From Hypericum androsaemum (lineage: Eukaryota; Streptophyta; Magnoliopsida; Malpighiales; Hypericaceae), in the NCBI GenBank assembly GCA_963995505.1, contig OZ023188.1, positions 6,572,001 through 6,636,000 on the forward strand: DNA of 64,000 nucleotides, read 5' to 3'. This document shows positions 21,761-32,387 of this stretch, piece by piece. The position numbers and the translations under genes were made by a program. The notes under the pieces are model-generated. The model saw nothing but the letters and a program-made list of their open reading frames with translations. It ran no database searches and was not told where the DNA came from. The number at the start of each line of letters is the position of its first letter. Position 1 is the first letter of the stretch.

Positions 21761-22149
21761 ACTAGAGAAGATATGATGACAATTTAGGTATTAATAAAAT
21801 AATAAGGAGTAATATTGTCAAACCAATAGAAGCTAAAAATATATTGAAAAAGATGGGGACAGAGAGAAAACTTAAGTGGAGTTGTTAGTGGGGACCACTT
21901 TGAGGAAATTTTTAATACATAGAGGGTGTTCTTAATACGTCAGAATTTTAACATTTTTTAATTTTTGATATTTGAAATCGAATACTTTGAATAGTATGTT
22001 TTATATTCGTAAAATTTGAATTAAAATTTTTTAAATTTTAACAATTTTAGACAAGTGTCTCAACTCGGATTTTGATTTTTACTAAAATCCGAGTACATAT
22101 TTATAATCCTCGTTAAATATTAAATCTGGTATTTTTTTCACTAAAATCC

Positions 22150-22690
22150 AAGTTACATTTGTAAACCAATATCACTACACATGCAAATCCAATACCACTA
22201 TATTCAAAAATCAATATCACCACATTCGGAAACCAATATCACCACATTCGAAAATCAAATATCACAAGATCTGAAAACCAATATCACCACATTCGAAAAC
22301 TAATATCAAACCAATATCACTACACTCGAAAACCAATATCACTACACATGCGAACTAATATCACAACACCCAAAAATTAATATCACTACACGTGTAAACC
22401 AATATCGCTACACCCGAAAACCAATATCACTACACATGGAAACCAACATCACTACACATGCAAACCAATATTACTACATCGAAAAATCAATATTACTACA
22501 TCAAAAAACCAATATCACTGCACCTGAAAACCAATATTACTACACATACAAACCAATATCACTACATCGGAAAACCAATATCATTACACCCAAAAATCAA
22601 TATCACTACATCGGAAACCCAATATCACTACATCGGAAAACCAATATCACTACACTCGAAAACCAATATCACTACATCGAATTGTTATCA
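22150..22690. repeat. Minisatellite arm, AAACCAATATCAC orientation
   Basis: A tandem array of units like AAACCAATATCACTACA, the reverse complement of the TTGGTTT array in the left arm. ORFs through it (QYHYIGKPISLH-type repeats) are simple translations of the array. Confidence 0.8.
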
Positions 22691-23562
22691 ATATTAGTAA
22701 ATAAATCTAACCCCTAGTTAATGATACCAATATGTCAAAACATGATAACATTAAAAACACAATTCAAGCAATGAGATTTGAGATTACAGTAATGAAAAAG
22801 GGTAGGTCTTTATTAAAGCAGTCAATTACAAAGTACCTAACGCTACAGGCTTCGAGGGTTTTTCCGAATTTATATAATGACTGATATTGGTACCTCTTAG
22901 ATCCTTGATGAAATTTCGGTGATGAGGATGACCTTACCGGTGATGAGGATGGCATAACAGAAGGCCGCGAGGATAAGGTAATATGGAAAGAAGTACAACA
23001 ATGAGAAGAGAGTAAACACCGGAGAGAGAAAGGAGGTAGGTTTAGGTCAATTGTGAGGTGGGTGATAGAGAGAGCGAGGAAGGGGGCGAGCGTGTGGCGG
23101 CCTCCAACTCTGTACTGGGTCTGTAAAGGAAAAGAGAAAGAATCCTAAATACCTAAAAAATCTCGACAATGCAAATCATACTCTGTAAAAAAGCGAAATA
23201 AATCTCTCACCTGAATCGAGACGAAGCTTGGATTCTTGGTGGGTCAGAGGTAATCGCCAAGGCGAGCCCCGAACGGTGGGATCGGTGATCGTCACAGAGG
23301 GGAAGGTGAGTAGTCGGGAATGGAGAGGAGATGGTGTTGGAGGCTAGGTTTTTTTTATAGAAAATTTGGGAGAGGAAGAGACCGTAATGAATTTGTGTGG
23401 AACACTAGTTGGTTCCTTTCTCGAGTAAAAGGTCAAAAATGCCCTTGATAGGTTAATGACCCTTGGATTTATAGATATTCTTTTAAAATTAAATTTGACG
23501 GCTTAAAATTCAGTCGACACCTGAGGACAAGATTTTAGTAGTCCCCACTCAATCCGCTCTCC
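22691..23562. other. Right part of the Mutator-like element
   Basis: No gene seen. It contains GATGAGGATG repeats near 22,920-22,950 and a purine-rich stretch near 23,010-23,090, and ends with the right terminal repeat. Confidence 0.45.
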
Positions 23563-24098
23563 TCACGTAATTAGTGCTCGTAGGACAGTGCCCTTCGAGT
23601 GTGCTTTTGCCTTTTCTTGTTATGCGACTCTCCTACCAAAACAAAAAGAAGAAATATGGAAAAATGTTTGCTCATGAATATTTTGAGGTCAAAGTCAAAC
23701 TTGAAAAAGGCTAAAAAAAATTATGTCGTATACTTAATGTTTTTAGATATTTATATAATATCATTATAAGATTACAAATTTTTTGAAGCTGCTTAAGTGG
23801 TTTATAATTTGAGGTTTAGAATATTTTGTTTAATGTAAGTTTCATAATTAATAATAATCTTAAAAGGTATTTTGCAACTACTTAATTTTTTTTTAATTTT
23901 TACGTTTATTTGGTTCGTTTAATTTTATATAATTTCGAACCTAAAATTTTTTTCGGTTTTGGATTGAAGCTTCCCTCATTTAATTCTTCGTTTCTTTTCT
24001 TAAACGATTGTCAATTCTTGAATAATCTGGTCTCGTTGAAACCTGAGGTAAAAAAATGTGTTCATATTTTTCTGAAATGTGTTTATATTTTCCTTTCC

Positions 24099-24956
24099 AT
24101 TTTTTGAAAGGTGGTGCGTTGTTTATATTAATATAAACAAGTTACAATACGAAGAAAGAAAATACATGAACAAATAACGGAGATACAGAACATATAAAGA
24201 AAATTGATCTGCAGCCAACAGAGTGACATGGTAACACAGGGGGAAGCGAAGGTTGGTCAAAAAGCTACGAGAGCTAGCAATCGGGGCGATGTTATACCGA
24301 GGCAAGCTACGGCAGAAAACCACAAGGTTACGTCGTAGACACAACCAAGTGGGCATTTGAATGCATACAAGATGCACGCAAATGAGAGCCAAGGTCGAAC
24401 AAGTTCAACCAAGATAAGATTCGCCACCTGCGACAAACGAAAAGGAATCAAGATCTGCTCGGATCTAAGATTCAGCCAAGGCTGATCCAAACAAAAGATA
24501 TCAAGAGCAAAATAACAAGCAGAAAACAAACACAGCTCACAAAAACCACCAAAAATGGGGGCTTAGGCAAAACATAGCAAGACAACCAGATTAAAGATCA
24601 ATCAGAGAAAAGGCCAACCAGAATTAACATACCAACACAAAATAAAGCAAAGCAAAGTACGGAAAGAAAATGAACAAGCGAACTGCAATTAAAGAAAGCA
24701 GTAAAGACCATCCGGGGAGGAGGTCAACAACGACCAACCTCCCCGGCGACGACAGGAGACCCTCAACAGGCACGGCGGCGGAAGAGCCAGATCTTGGAAG
24801 GAGGAACGATGCGGAAGGGGCGCCGGAGAGGCTGGAACAATGGCGAGACGAGTTCCGGCGAGAGAAAACACCGGCCCGACGAGTTCCGGCAAGATGAGTT
24901 CCCGCGAGAGCTAACACCGGCGAGACGAGATCCGGCAAGATAAGATCTGGCCAATC
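24099..24956 (-). mobile_element. Non-LTR retroposon, copy A
   Basis: Homologous to 4,659-5,520. The right flank retains AGAGAGCTTTCCTTTCC, but the left target copy is shortened to TTCCTTTCC because the flanking DNA lost AGAGAGC and adjacent bases. Open minus-strand frames at 24,257-24,529 and 24,624-24,938 are not in a common frame with the first copy. Confidence 0.7.
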
Positions 24957-25238
24957 AGAGAGCTTTCCTTTCCCAACAGCTGTCCTTCTACACTAATTAT
25001 GTCTCCCTTTTCCACCGCATTTTCACAGTGTACTTCAACTTGAGAAATTGAGAAAGCGAGCATCTACTTTAACTTGTACGTTATTTGCTCTCGTGATCTG
25101 GACACATTGCAAAGTACTTCTTCACCATTATTACCTTTTGTTCCCGTGATTTGGTATTCTCGCTAAACTAGACGTGACTTGAAACTTTCTTTTTGGGATT
25201 TTTTTTGAAAATTGTATATCTTTTGTCAACTAACGGTT

Positions 25239-25428
25239 TTTTTAGTAAGTAAATTGATTTCATTAATATAATCAAAACTTACAAAAGATGTATTGTACAG
25301 GAGCGCTGAGATAAAACCACCTCCGCCCCTCCCTCAAACCCCAGAGAACAGCTCTATCAGAGGGAACAACGAGACTAGAAAATTATCAGAGGGATTCCAA
25401 ATACATAATGAGGTCCAAAGGAGCTTGT
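25239..25428 (-). mobile_element. Truncated LINE/retroposon 3' end, copy A
   Basis: Same insertion as at 5,804-5,999. The target repeats are TCAACTAACGGTT (25,226-25,238) and TCAACTAGCGGTT (25,429-25,441), now differing at one base. Confidence 0.7.
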
Positions 25429-25441
25429 TCAACTAGCGGTT

Positions 25442-27533
25442 GTCTCCTAGTATCACGGGAATTGATTCCCTGTCATGGGTCACGTCCAATTTTTATTTAC
25501 TACGAAAAAAATGTGTTTTTTCAAACATTACAAATATAAAAAAATTATTGTTAAGATAATCTTTTACCAAAATTTGGGCTTACATTGTGCGAAATCTGAA
25601 TAATTGATATTTAAAAAAACATTACAACATGCTTCTATAATATCACAAGGTTGTATAATAGATCATTCCCAATATGTTTATCGCGTCACAACAATATTCT
25701 AATCATGTTACCCCGTACTAGATTGAGTTATGAGTGGCAAAAGAAATTCAGCCCAACATTATTCGAACTCCTCAATAGTTTCGAATATAATAGCTTGTAG
25801 GTAAAACAATTCTATAATCTTAAATGATGACATTACTAATGAGCCATTGTCACCTCGAGATTCGGAATTTTCGCTAACGTAGACGTGCCTTGAAACTTGT
25901 TTACCTTTTGTTCAACTAGCCGGTTACAAGAGTTGATTTATTTGTCCCTTCCCTTAAAAAAAATTCCTTTGTCCCAAAATAGTAACTTATTTGCCTGATT
26001 GGGGTGTCATTGGTCACCTCAAATTTCTATTTACAACGAGTTTCAAAAATTGGATAAATAGTAAGAGATATAAATTTTATATTCAAACATTACAAATAAA
26101 AATATATTATTAGAATAATCATTTTTTAATTAGAATTCTACAGTACTAGACTCTAAACAATCGAGATTTACCAATAAAAAGCAACCTAAGTCATTATATC
26201 ACTGATTATGTATCCTAATGTGTTGATTTTGTTGCAACATACTCTAATCATGCTGTCTAATAGTTAAAGGGACACTTATAATATGACAATTTTCCATTTA
26301 ATTAGTTCTTGAATTTTAGTACTAAGAAATGCATGAAAGTTAAATATTTGTTGAAATAAGTTTATCATTTTTCAAATATTTTATCTAATTCAAATATGAA
26401 TTAGTCGACCTAATAGACCCAGATATCAGATGATAAAAAAAGTTAAGGTGGCAAAAGAAATAGTCCAACAGTATTCGAACTCATCGATGGATACAACTAT
26501 AAGTTTCTAGGTTAAAAAATAATTTCTCTAATCTGAAATGATGATAATTGTCATTGCTGGTCAAAAATTGATGGAGAGAAGACTCATATCTTACCCTAAT
26601 TTTATTCAACTTTTCTAAAATTGGGCCTAGGTAGAGTGTTCAAGAATTGCCGACAAAAGAAAAAAGAGTGTTCAAGAATTGTTTCCCTTCTTTTTGAAAC
26701 GTAGTAATGGTAAGACGGATTCCGATGTGGATTAGGGTCTACACTTATTATTGTCTACGACAATGTTTAAAACTACCTAACACCATATTTTTTTTAGAGT
26801 CACCAAATATATCTACTATATCGATTAATTCAGATAAATTTTTTAAAAGATGTTAAAATTTTTATAATAAATATGTAACATTATTATATTTTAAAGGTTC
26901 AAATTCAAGATCTTAAGTTAGTTGATCTAAATTTTCGCTCATCAATGAAAAACAAAGAAATTGATATATTAATTATGGACATTGATATATTTTTTTGGTG
27001 GAATAGACGTCGATATCTTGATAGAAACATTTTGATCTATTCTTCATCTTTAGCCAAAATTCAGAATCTCGAGGTTACTATGGTGAAAAAAATTAAGCAA
27101 ATTGTAATTGGAATACGTTAAATTTGATAATCGGTTTGGAATCTATAAATCGATTTTTAGCAATCAATTCAGTAGGCTTTTTTCAAGAAACTTTGTAAAT
27201 ATCACTATTGGATAAATTTTAATAAATACCAATATTTTACAAAATATACCAATTTACCAAAATGGTAATTTACCAAATACATTAATAAATATATAAGCCA
27301 ACGATAACAAATATTATGTTTCTATTTAAATGTAATGTTGAATTATATTTATATCAAAATATCGAATTTACCAAATATTATTCCGGATCTAAATTAGAAT
27401 GAGTAAGATTTTTTTAGCATTTCAGTATTCGAAATTCAACATTCAAGATAAATAAATACCGAATACACCCTATGAAAATCATAATATTTATGCTCGTGTC
27501 ACCTCCTAGTGCACATTGGTAGGAGAGTGCACT
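25442..27533. other. Non-coding, parallels 6.0-8.9 kb
   Basis: AT-rich with no gene seen. It lacks the 0.6-kb insertion found at 7,525-8,110 and so serves as its empty-site reference. Confidence 0.5.
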
Positions 27534-27541
27534 TATAAATA
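27534..27541 (+). promoter_or_regulatory. Putative TATA box of HtrA-like copy A
   Basis: TATAAATA in the same context as at 8,879, preceded by the same AGTGCAC/GTGCACT inverted repeat. Confidence 0.35.
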
Positions 27542-27691
27542 GGTGGCTCACGATGTCACCTCCAAGCTCATCCGTAAACTTCATCTTCCAACTTAAAATA
27601 TTCACTCCCTCCTCATAGCCGCAAGCTTAGGATTTAGCTTGTTATCTCTCTTCGTACCTCAAAATATTTCCTAGAGGAAATAATTACATGT

Positions 27692-28155
27692 ATGATATAC
27701 TTTCTACCATATTATATTGAACTATTTTACAACGAAATGGTTCAAATCGCCCTATCCATCACAAATGAGAGGGGACAAAGTTTTGGGGAAGTTCTAATCT
27801 CCCAAAACAAAGTATTAACTCTTTATAGCTATGTGATGTTAGACCTAGCTATTCTCGAGTTACAAATAATTGGTGGTATGAGTAACGAACAAGTTACGGA
27901 ACAAAAACTATCATTAGGCCAAGAATTTCATGCCATTACACTTGCACATGCAGGCCGATTTTAATACCACGAAGGTAATGTATCACTCCTGTTGACATAT
28001 TTCAGACGATTGGCGATTCTCGTACTCATGGATCACCATTGTTTGATTCTGAAGACTCCCTCGTGGGATTGTTTATCGTTACTAGTCAAACAATTATTCA
28101 CTATTGTATTCCATCGAAAATAATAAGAAATTTTATCGATAATAATTATAGTTGA
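27692..28155 (+). pseudogene. HtrA/Do-like protease relic, copy A
   Basis: Starts MIYFLPYYIELFYNEMVQIA and includes SITNERGQSFGEVLISQNKV, LTLYSYV (Ser at the catalytic-His position) and LDLAILEL (Asp region). A TAA replaces a Gln codon after GRF (copy 1 has CAA). After a deletion and frameshift the tail reads THGSPLFDSEDSLVGLF and IIHYCIPSKIIRKFIDNN, with His where the catalytic Ser would be. The spacer between the His and Asp regions is shorter than in copy 1. It is clearly non-functional as a protease. Confidence 0.6.
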
Positions 28156-29240
28156 TGTAGTATAGCTATTTCCTATGCTGTTAACGTATTCTCGTAGTTA
28201 TTAGTAAAATCTTTTCACTTAACAATACAAGATGTTGATAAATTTAGTAAGGTCCAGGATTCAAGTCCTTACAAGTGTAATCATGGTGTAAAAATTTCAG
28301 TTTCAAAAGAAAATATTCACAAATTTCCTACGCTCGTCTATTTCTTATGGTTGTGGTTGTGGAATTTCTTATTGGTTATTATCGATTCTCGAATTCAACT
28401 TTGGAAATTTTTATTGATTGCTAATTACACTTGTTATGGTTGGACCCTCTTATACATTCTTTCTCTAAACTTGGCTTATCAAAGATGTCGAAGCGCTAAT
28501 AGAGAACGAGATGAGGCAAGCATCAAGAACATATTTTATTATGGGATAAAAGACTATGATAAATTTCTTTTAAACTGAAAACCTAAAATTTTTATCTCCA
28601 GAAATAATATCCAAATGATTGCGAGTGCGACGTTTCAGTGAAATGAGGAACCAAGTCTTTAAAAAGAAGAATAAAATTATTTAAATATAGCTTGCATATT
28701 TCGAAAAAAAAAGAAGTATAAAATTCAATTAAAAAATGATTCATTAAGACTTTTCTTTGATAAGTTGATAGATATATATTACATAGAGAATTATACAATC
28801 TAAGGAGGGGTTTGGGCTTTAACAAGAGTTAATAGCATAAAACCGGCCCTCTATACACCCAACAAACTATTTATAGTTCCAAAAATGTATCCAAAAACAA
28901 CAAGTAGTCTTGCTTCCCAAAACTTCTTTCGCGGTCACGTAATGTTGTAGAATGTAGTAAAAGTTCTGGATCGACAATTGCACTCTGAAAGATTATGTGG
29001 TTCTTGTGATTCTATACACTGTTTTTATACGACATATATCAAGAGAACGATCACGAAAGAACGGCACGCAAATGGCAAATTGTCGAGTTTTCTGTTTTCG
29101 GGGATCGTCTTTGAGGAAGAAAGACCAAACCGAGAAGGTGTAATTAATTAGATCCTATTCCACGTCCAAGAACGGCTTTATCGGGCGAAATTAGCTACGG
29201 AATTTTGTAATCAAAATGTAATGTTATATCGTCTAGTTAA
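28156..29240. other. Non-coding stretch of copy A
   Basis: No gene recognised. An open 75-codon plus-strand frame at 28,351-28,578 (NLAYQRCRSANRERDEAS) has no recognised relatives and loses its upstream frame in copy B through a 6-bp indel plus substitutions near 28,400. It is probably not coding. Confidence 0.4.
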
Positions 29241-29255
29241 TCATTGGCTGGACTT

Positions 29256-29406
29256 TTTTTTTGTAAAAGTATAATATATTCCTTAAAAAACGCCAAGAGT
29301 ACATCAAGAGTCTGTACATCGTAGTCGCAAAGGGCGACCACGCTAACCCACAACCTAGCTACCTCCCGATGAAAACCTCCCCAACATAATAAAAAACCCC
29401 GAACTG
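29256..29406 (-). mobile_element. Short retroposon (151 bp), copy A
   Basis: Bounded by a perfect 15-bp repeat, TCATTGGCTGGACTT (29,241-29,255 and 29,407-29,421), with a T-run at the left edge. It is also present with the same flanks at 37,518-37,665 and 56,148-56,298, so it is older than the split of these three segments. It could be a SINE or a 5'-truncated LINE tail; no A/B box was recognised. Confidence 0.72.
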
Positions 29407-29649
29407 TCATTGGCTGGACTTGTTATCTTGTAACTCTCCGGACAAGAATTACCTTTGACGTGTAAGGTGGACTCTTTTTTTTTAGCTTTCATATCAGAGT
29501 CAATCATTGTCGGACATTGTCTCAAGAAAAAAGGCTATTCCACCGATATTTTTTACATTCATGAGACTTGAACCCATGACATTCTTTAAGAAGTTGAAGT
29601 CGCTTACTCTTTTGGATTGTAGATACCTTGGGTGAATAAAGATATCTAT

Positions 29650-30015
29650 TTATAAAAAAAGTCTTGCATGATTCCTGGCAAGTATCATAGGCATGAACTT
29701 GGTGAAGCCACCATGTCCAGGGAAAACCCTAAACCCTAGCCGCCGCCTCCTCCTCTTAAGGTCCTCCTCCGCATTCATCATCTTGTCGTATTCCAAGTTG
29801 GCAACTGACTCCATTATGTTGAGGAAACGCTGAAGCAAAGAGTAGCCGTCTCGTCCCGGCTTGCCAGAGGACAAGTGCTTTGCCTTTGCCCGCCTTGAAT
29901 AGGACACGTGTTTATCAAGATTGTAAACCGGATACGTCTCTCCCGCTGCTTGCATGGCTCGAGCCTCTTCTGCAAGGAACCCGCTCAGGCAGTCATTTCT
30001 CTTCTTGGATTTCAT
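29650..30015 (-). CDS. Unknown 121-residue basic protein, copy A
   Basis: The ORF starts MKSKKRNDCLSGFLAEEARA, continues GETYPVYNLDKHVSYS, then SRRAKAKHLSSGKPGRDGYS, and ends near KRRRRRLGFRVFPG. The basic run at residues 87-92 and the SRRAKAK segment could be nuclear localisation signals. The reading frame is intact here and in copy B, with one amino-acid difference (residue 22 Q versus K); a third, older copy is frameshifted. A telo-box lies about 75 bp upstream. The C-terminus (ILARNHARLFL) seems to be truncated: the third copy continues with RSRNHAEKRNKDAPRAP after a segment deleted here between two GCATGAT words. The family was not recognised. No membrane segment or signal peptide is visible. 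Confidence 0.5.
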   Translation of the reverse strand: MKSKKRNDCLSGFLAEEARAMQAAGETYPVYNLDKHVSYSRRAKAKHLSSGKPGRDGYSLLQRFLNIMESVANLEYDKMMNAEEDLKRRRRRLGFRVFPGHGGFTKFMPMILARNHARLFL

Positions 30016-30089
30016 CTTGCTGGTTCACAACAGCTCACAATCACAGCAACCCCCACAAAGGAAAAAAACACACAAGCAAAACAAGTCAT

Positions 30090-30098
30090 AAACCCTAA
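30090..30098 (-). promoter_or_regulatory. Telo-box upstream of the 121-residue ORF, copy A
   Basis: AAACCCTAA (TTAGGGTTT on the minus strand) lies about 75 bp upstream of the start codon. In plants this motif is common in promoters of growth- and translation-related genes. The same motif is at 56,982-56,990 and 38,892-38,900. Confidence 0.4.
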
Positions 30099-30946
30099 TT
30101 CTATAAAGTTGGTAACTTCAAAGTCCGGGCGGTTAGGGAAAAGGTTAAAGTTGGTAACTTCAAAGTCCTGCGCCAACCTGTCGAGTCTCCTCTATTGATT
30201 TTGCTGGTTGTGGAAGCAAAGGTTAAAGAAGGGTTATTGATTCTCTAGGGCGGCTGTGGGCTTCTGGATCCAAGCCTGGGCCTTGAAGATCGATCTAGGA
30301 AAAAATTTCAGAAAATATTCATAATCGAATACTATTAGGCTTAAAAATGTTAACATCTCCATTTAGCCCGTTATATTTATTGTAAAAAACGTGTACAAAG
30401 AGTTTGCACAATATCTTTATTTGAACATACAAAGACGCGCGCAATTACAGAAACACTTACATAATACCAAAGAAAATTAAAAAAAAAACAGCGGCAAGAT
30501 GTACGATTGGACTCCTAACCAGGCAATAGGCAATATACATCATCGTTAAATTGGTCGTACAATAAATTTATTTAAATAGATAGCCCGTACGGGGCATGAA
30601 AAATCACACACAAAATTCCATCCATTAAAATTGGTGCACACATGTATGTAGGAATGGACAAACGATGCTTAATTCTATATAAATAAATAACTTCATTATT
30701 GGATAACCTAAAAAAATTAGCCCAACTAAGTAAGTAACGGAATTCTATTTAAAAAAATTCCAGTGATTTCGTCACGAGACAGGTTAGTCTAGGATTTAAA
30801 ACTTTGGGCTAGATATGGATGAAAACTCATTAACTTATTATGGGCTGGCCAGTTAGACTAATATATAACTATTGACAATTATCTGACCTAAGCCGCTATT
30901 ATAAGCAATGTTTTAAAAATTAATACACAACTAATTGCTCTGCTCC

Positions 30947-31728
30947 CCGGGGTGCCCTGGTGAAGGATTGTGGTGCGTTTGAGGCGGGTGTGCGGAGTTG
31001 GAGATTGCCTTGGCGCAGAGACCTTCGTGACTGGGAAGTTGGTTTGATAGAGTGATATGGAAGTCAGATCTCGCGGTTGGTTTCTCCGTTAAAAGCTTGT
31101 ACAACTTGATGTTCGATGGGTTCATCTTTGAGTCTCCGACTGTTCTTGTGAATAGTTGGCAAAAACTTGCTCCGCATAAGGTTAGCTGCTTTCTTTGGAA
31201 GGCGTTACAAGGGCGAATTAAGACTAGAGATAATCGTCGAACCATCTGTTTCTCCACTGTCATCATGTCAGGAGTGTTTGGGACTCGTTTGCAAGGCTTC
31301 TTCATGTGCGATGGTGCATTGGTGGTTCTATTCTCGGAGCTATAGGTTGGTTTGATACGACGAGTGGCACTAAAAAAAGATCTGGTTCACATTACTTGCT
31401 GCAGTTTGCTGGTGCGTATGGAACATTAGGAACAAGATCGTCTTTGATAATGCTCAGTTCTGCCCCAACAAACTGCTCTTGGATATATCCAGAAGACTGT
31501 CGGAGTGGACTCACTGGTCGGGCATCTCTTCACAATTCCGACCCCAAGATGTTCTGCTGGCGGGAAAAGCTCTGTTGCATAGCAATGTTCAATAGCGACT
31601 TCCGGATGTTACCCTTTGGGGTTTTTGTTACTCGATGTACCTGCTTCTATAGCTATGTGTTTTGGTTGTTTCAGGACTAGTGTGCAATCGCCCCACCCTT
31701 TGTAAATATTCTTGGTGATCAATAATAT
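30947..31728 (+). mobile_element. 5'-truncated LINE (L1-type) ORF2 tail, copy A
   Basis: Flanked by the perfect 16-bp repeat CTAATTGCTCTGCTCC (30,931-30,946 and 31,729-31,744). Plus-strand frames read RWRRDLRDWE, then WKSDLAVGFSVKSLYNLM and KLAPHKVSCFLWKALQGRIK (zinc-binding RT-associated domain), then in another frame WNIRNKIVFDN. These are C-terminal parts of plant L1 ORF2. Frameshifts break it. The third segment copy near 39.72 kb lacks the insert and shows only the flanking sequence. Confidence 0.85.
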
Positions 31729-31932
31729 CTAATTGCTCTGCTCCATCCGGTGGATCGTAACCTTTTATATGTCTAATTATATTTAACACTAATATTTCAA
31801 GTAATTGTAACGACTCTCCAAAATTTATCAAACTTTTTTTTAAAAGTATATTGTAACCACCCTCTAAAATTTATCACTCTTTTTTTAAAGGTATATTTTT
31901 ACACCATAATAAAAAAAATGTATTGTATCATT

Positions 31933-32369
31933 TTATTTTTTTAGCAAAAAAGGAAAACTTTATTAATAAGTAAAAGAAAAGCTACAGAAGAAGGTGATGA
32001 GAAGCGAGAGAAAATGGATGAGGAGAAAGAAATTCACTAAAAAAAATAGAGAACCACTAAAGGCCAGAACGGGTAACAAACCCGCTGCCTAAACAAATAA
32101 CTCTACCGAGGGTAGTCCACAAGTCAGGTAGTACTGGGTAGATGTTGCCAAATCTGGGAACTACTTCATTCCGACTGAGAATGTCATCTACTTCGCCTTG
32201 GAACAAATACTCTTGACAGGAGGGAGATAAAAGTCATCGGGATACTCAACTTCAACATCGTAAATTTCCTCCTCCATCCAATGCGACTTCGCCATCTGTG
32301 TCAACCTTGACATCGAAAGCAAAGCCTGATCATCCCTCTCTGACACCTCCACAACCTCAATCTCGTTCT
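31933..32369 (-). mobile_element. Retroposon of 437 bp, copy A
   Basis: Flanked by the perfect 18-bp repeat AAAATGTATTGTATCATT (31,915-31,932 and 32,370-32,387). The left edge is T-rich, and the minus strand has TTATTAATAAAGTTTTCC near its tail. Its minus-strand 5' part is open: MSRLTQMAKSHWMEEEIYDV then YPDDFYLPPVKS before a stop. It may be a truncated LINE or a retrocopy of a host transcript. It is absent from the paralogous site near 39.87 kb. Confidence 0.75.
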
Positions 32370-32387
32370 AAAATGTATTGTATCATT

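Larger units (their letters stand above)
20457..23562. mobile_element. Mutator-like non-autonomous element with inverted minisatellite arms
   Basis: The paralogues at 2,982-3,000 and 35,815-35,830 show an empty site (CTCACCTAATTAGTGCTC). Here the site is split by 3.1 kb and flanked by a 9-bp near-duplication, TCACCTAAT (20,448-20,456) and TCACGTAAT (23,563-23,571). The ends are related in inverted orientation: left GGGGGGATTTGGGGGGAC, right (reversed) GGAGAGCGGATTGAGTGGGG. The left end is repeated internally near 21,705, so it may be composite or nested. Arrays at 20.64-21.42 and 22.15-22.69 kb are reverse complements of each other. No transposase was seen. Confidence 0.7.

Noticed and set aside
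22150..22690. CRISPR-like regular repeats
   Set aside because: The units are degenerate, have no constant repeat with unique spacers, and lie in a eukaryotic transposon arm.
22436..22717. 93- and 79-codon ORFs with QYHYIGKPISLH-type repeats
   Set aside because: They are translations of the tandem AAACCAATATCAC array and have no independent support.
29725..29740. Interstitial telomere repeat (AAACCCTAAACCCTAG)
   Set aside because: Only about two units, and it lies in the coding frame of the 121-residue ORF (LGFRVFPG); not a telomere remnant.
30931..31305. 124-codon minus-strand ORF
   Set aside because: Antisense of the LINE ORF2 fragment, whose plus-strand frames carry the recognised motifs.
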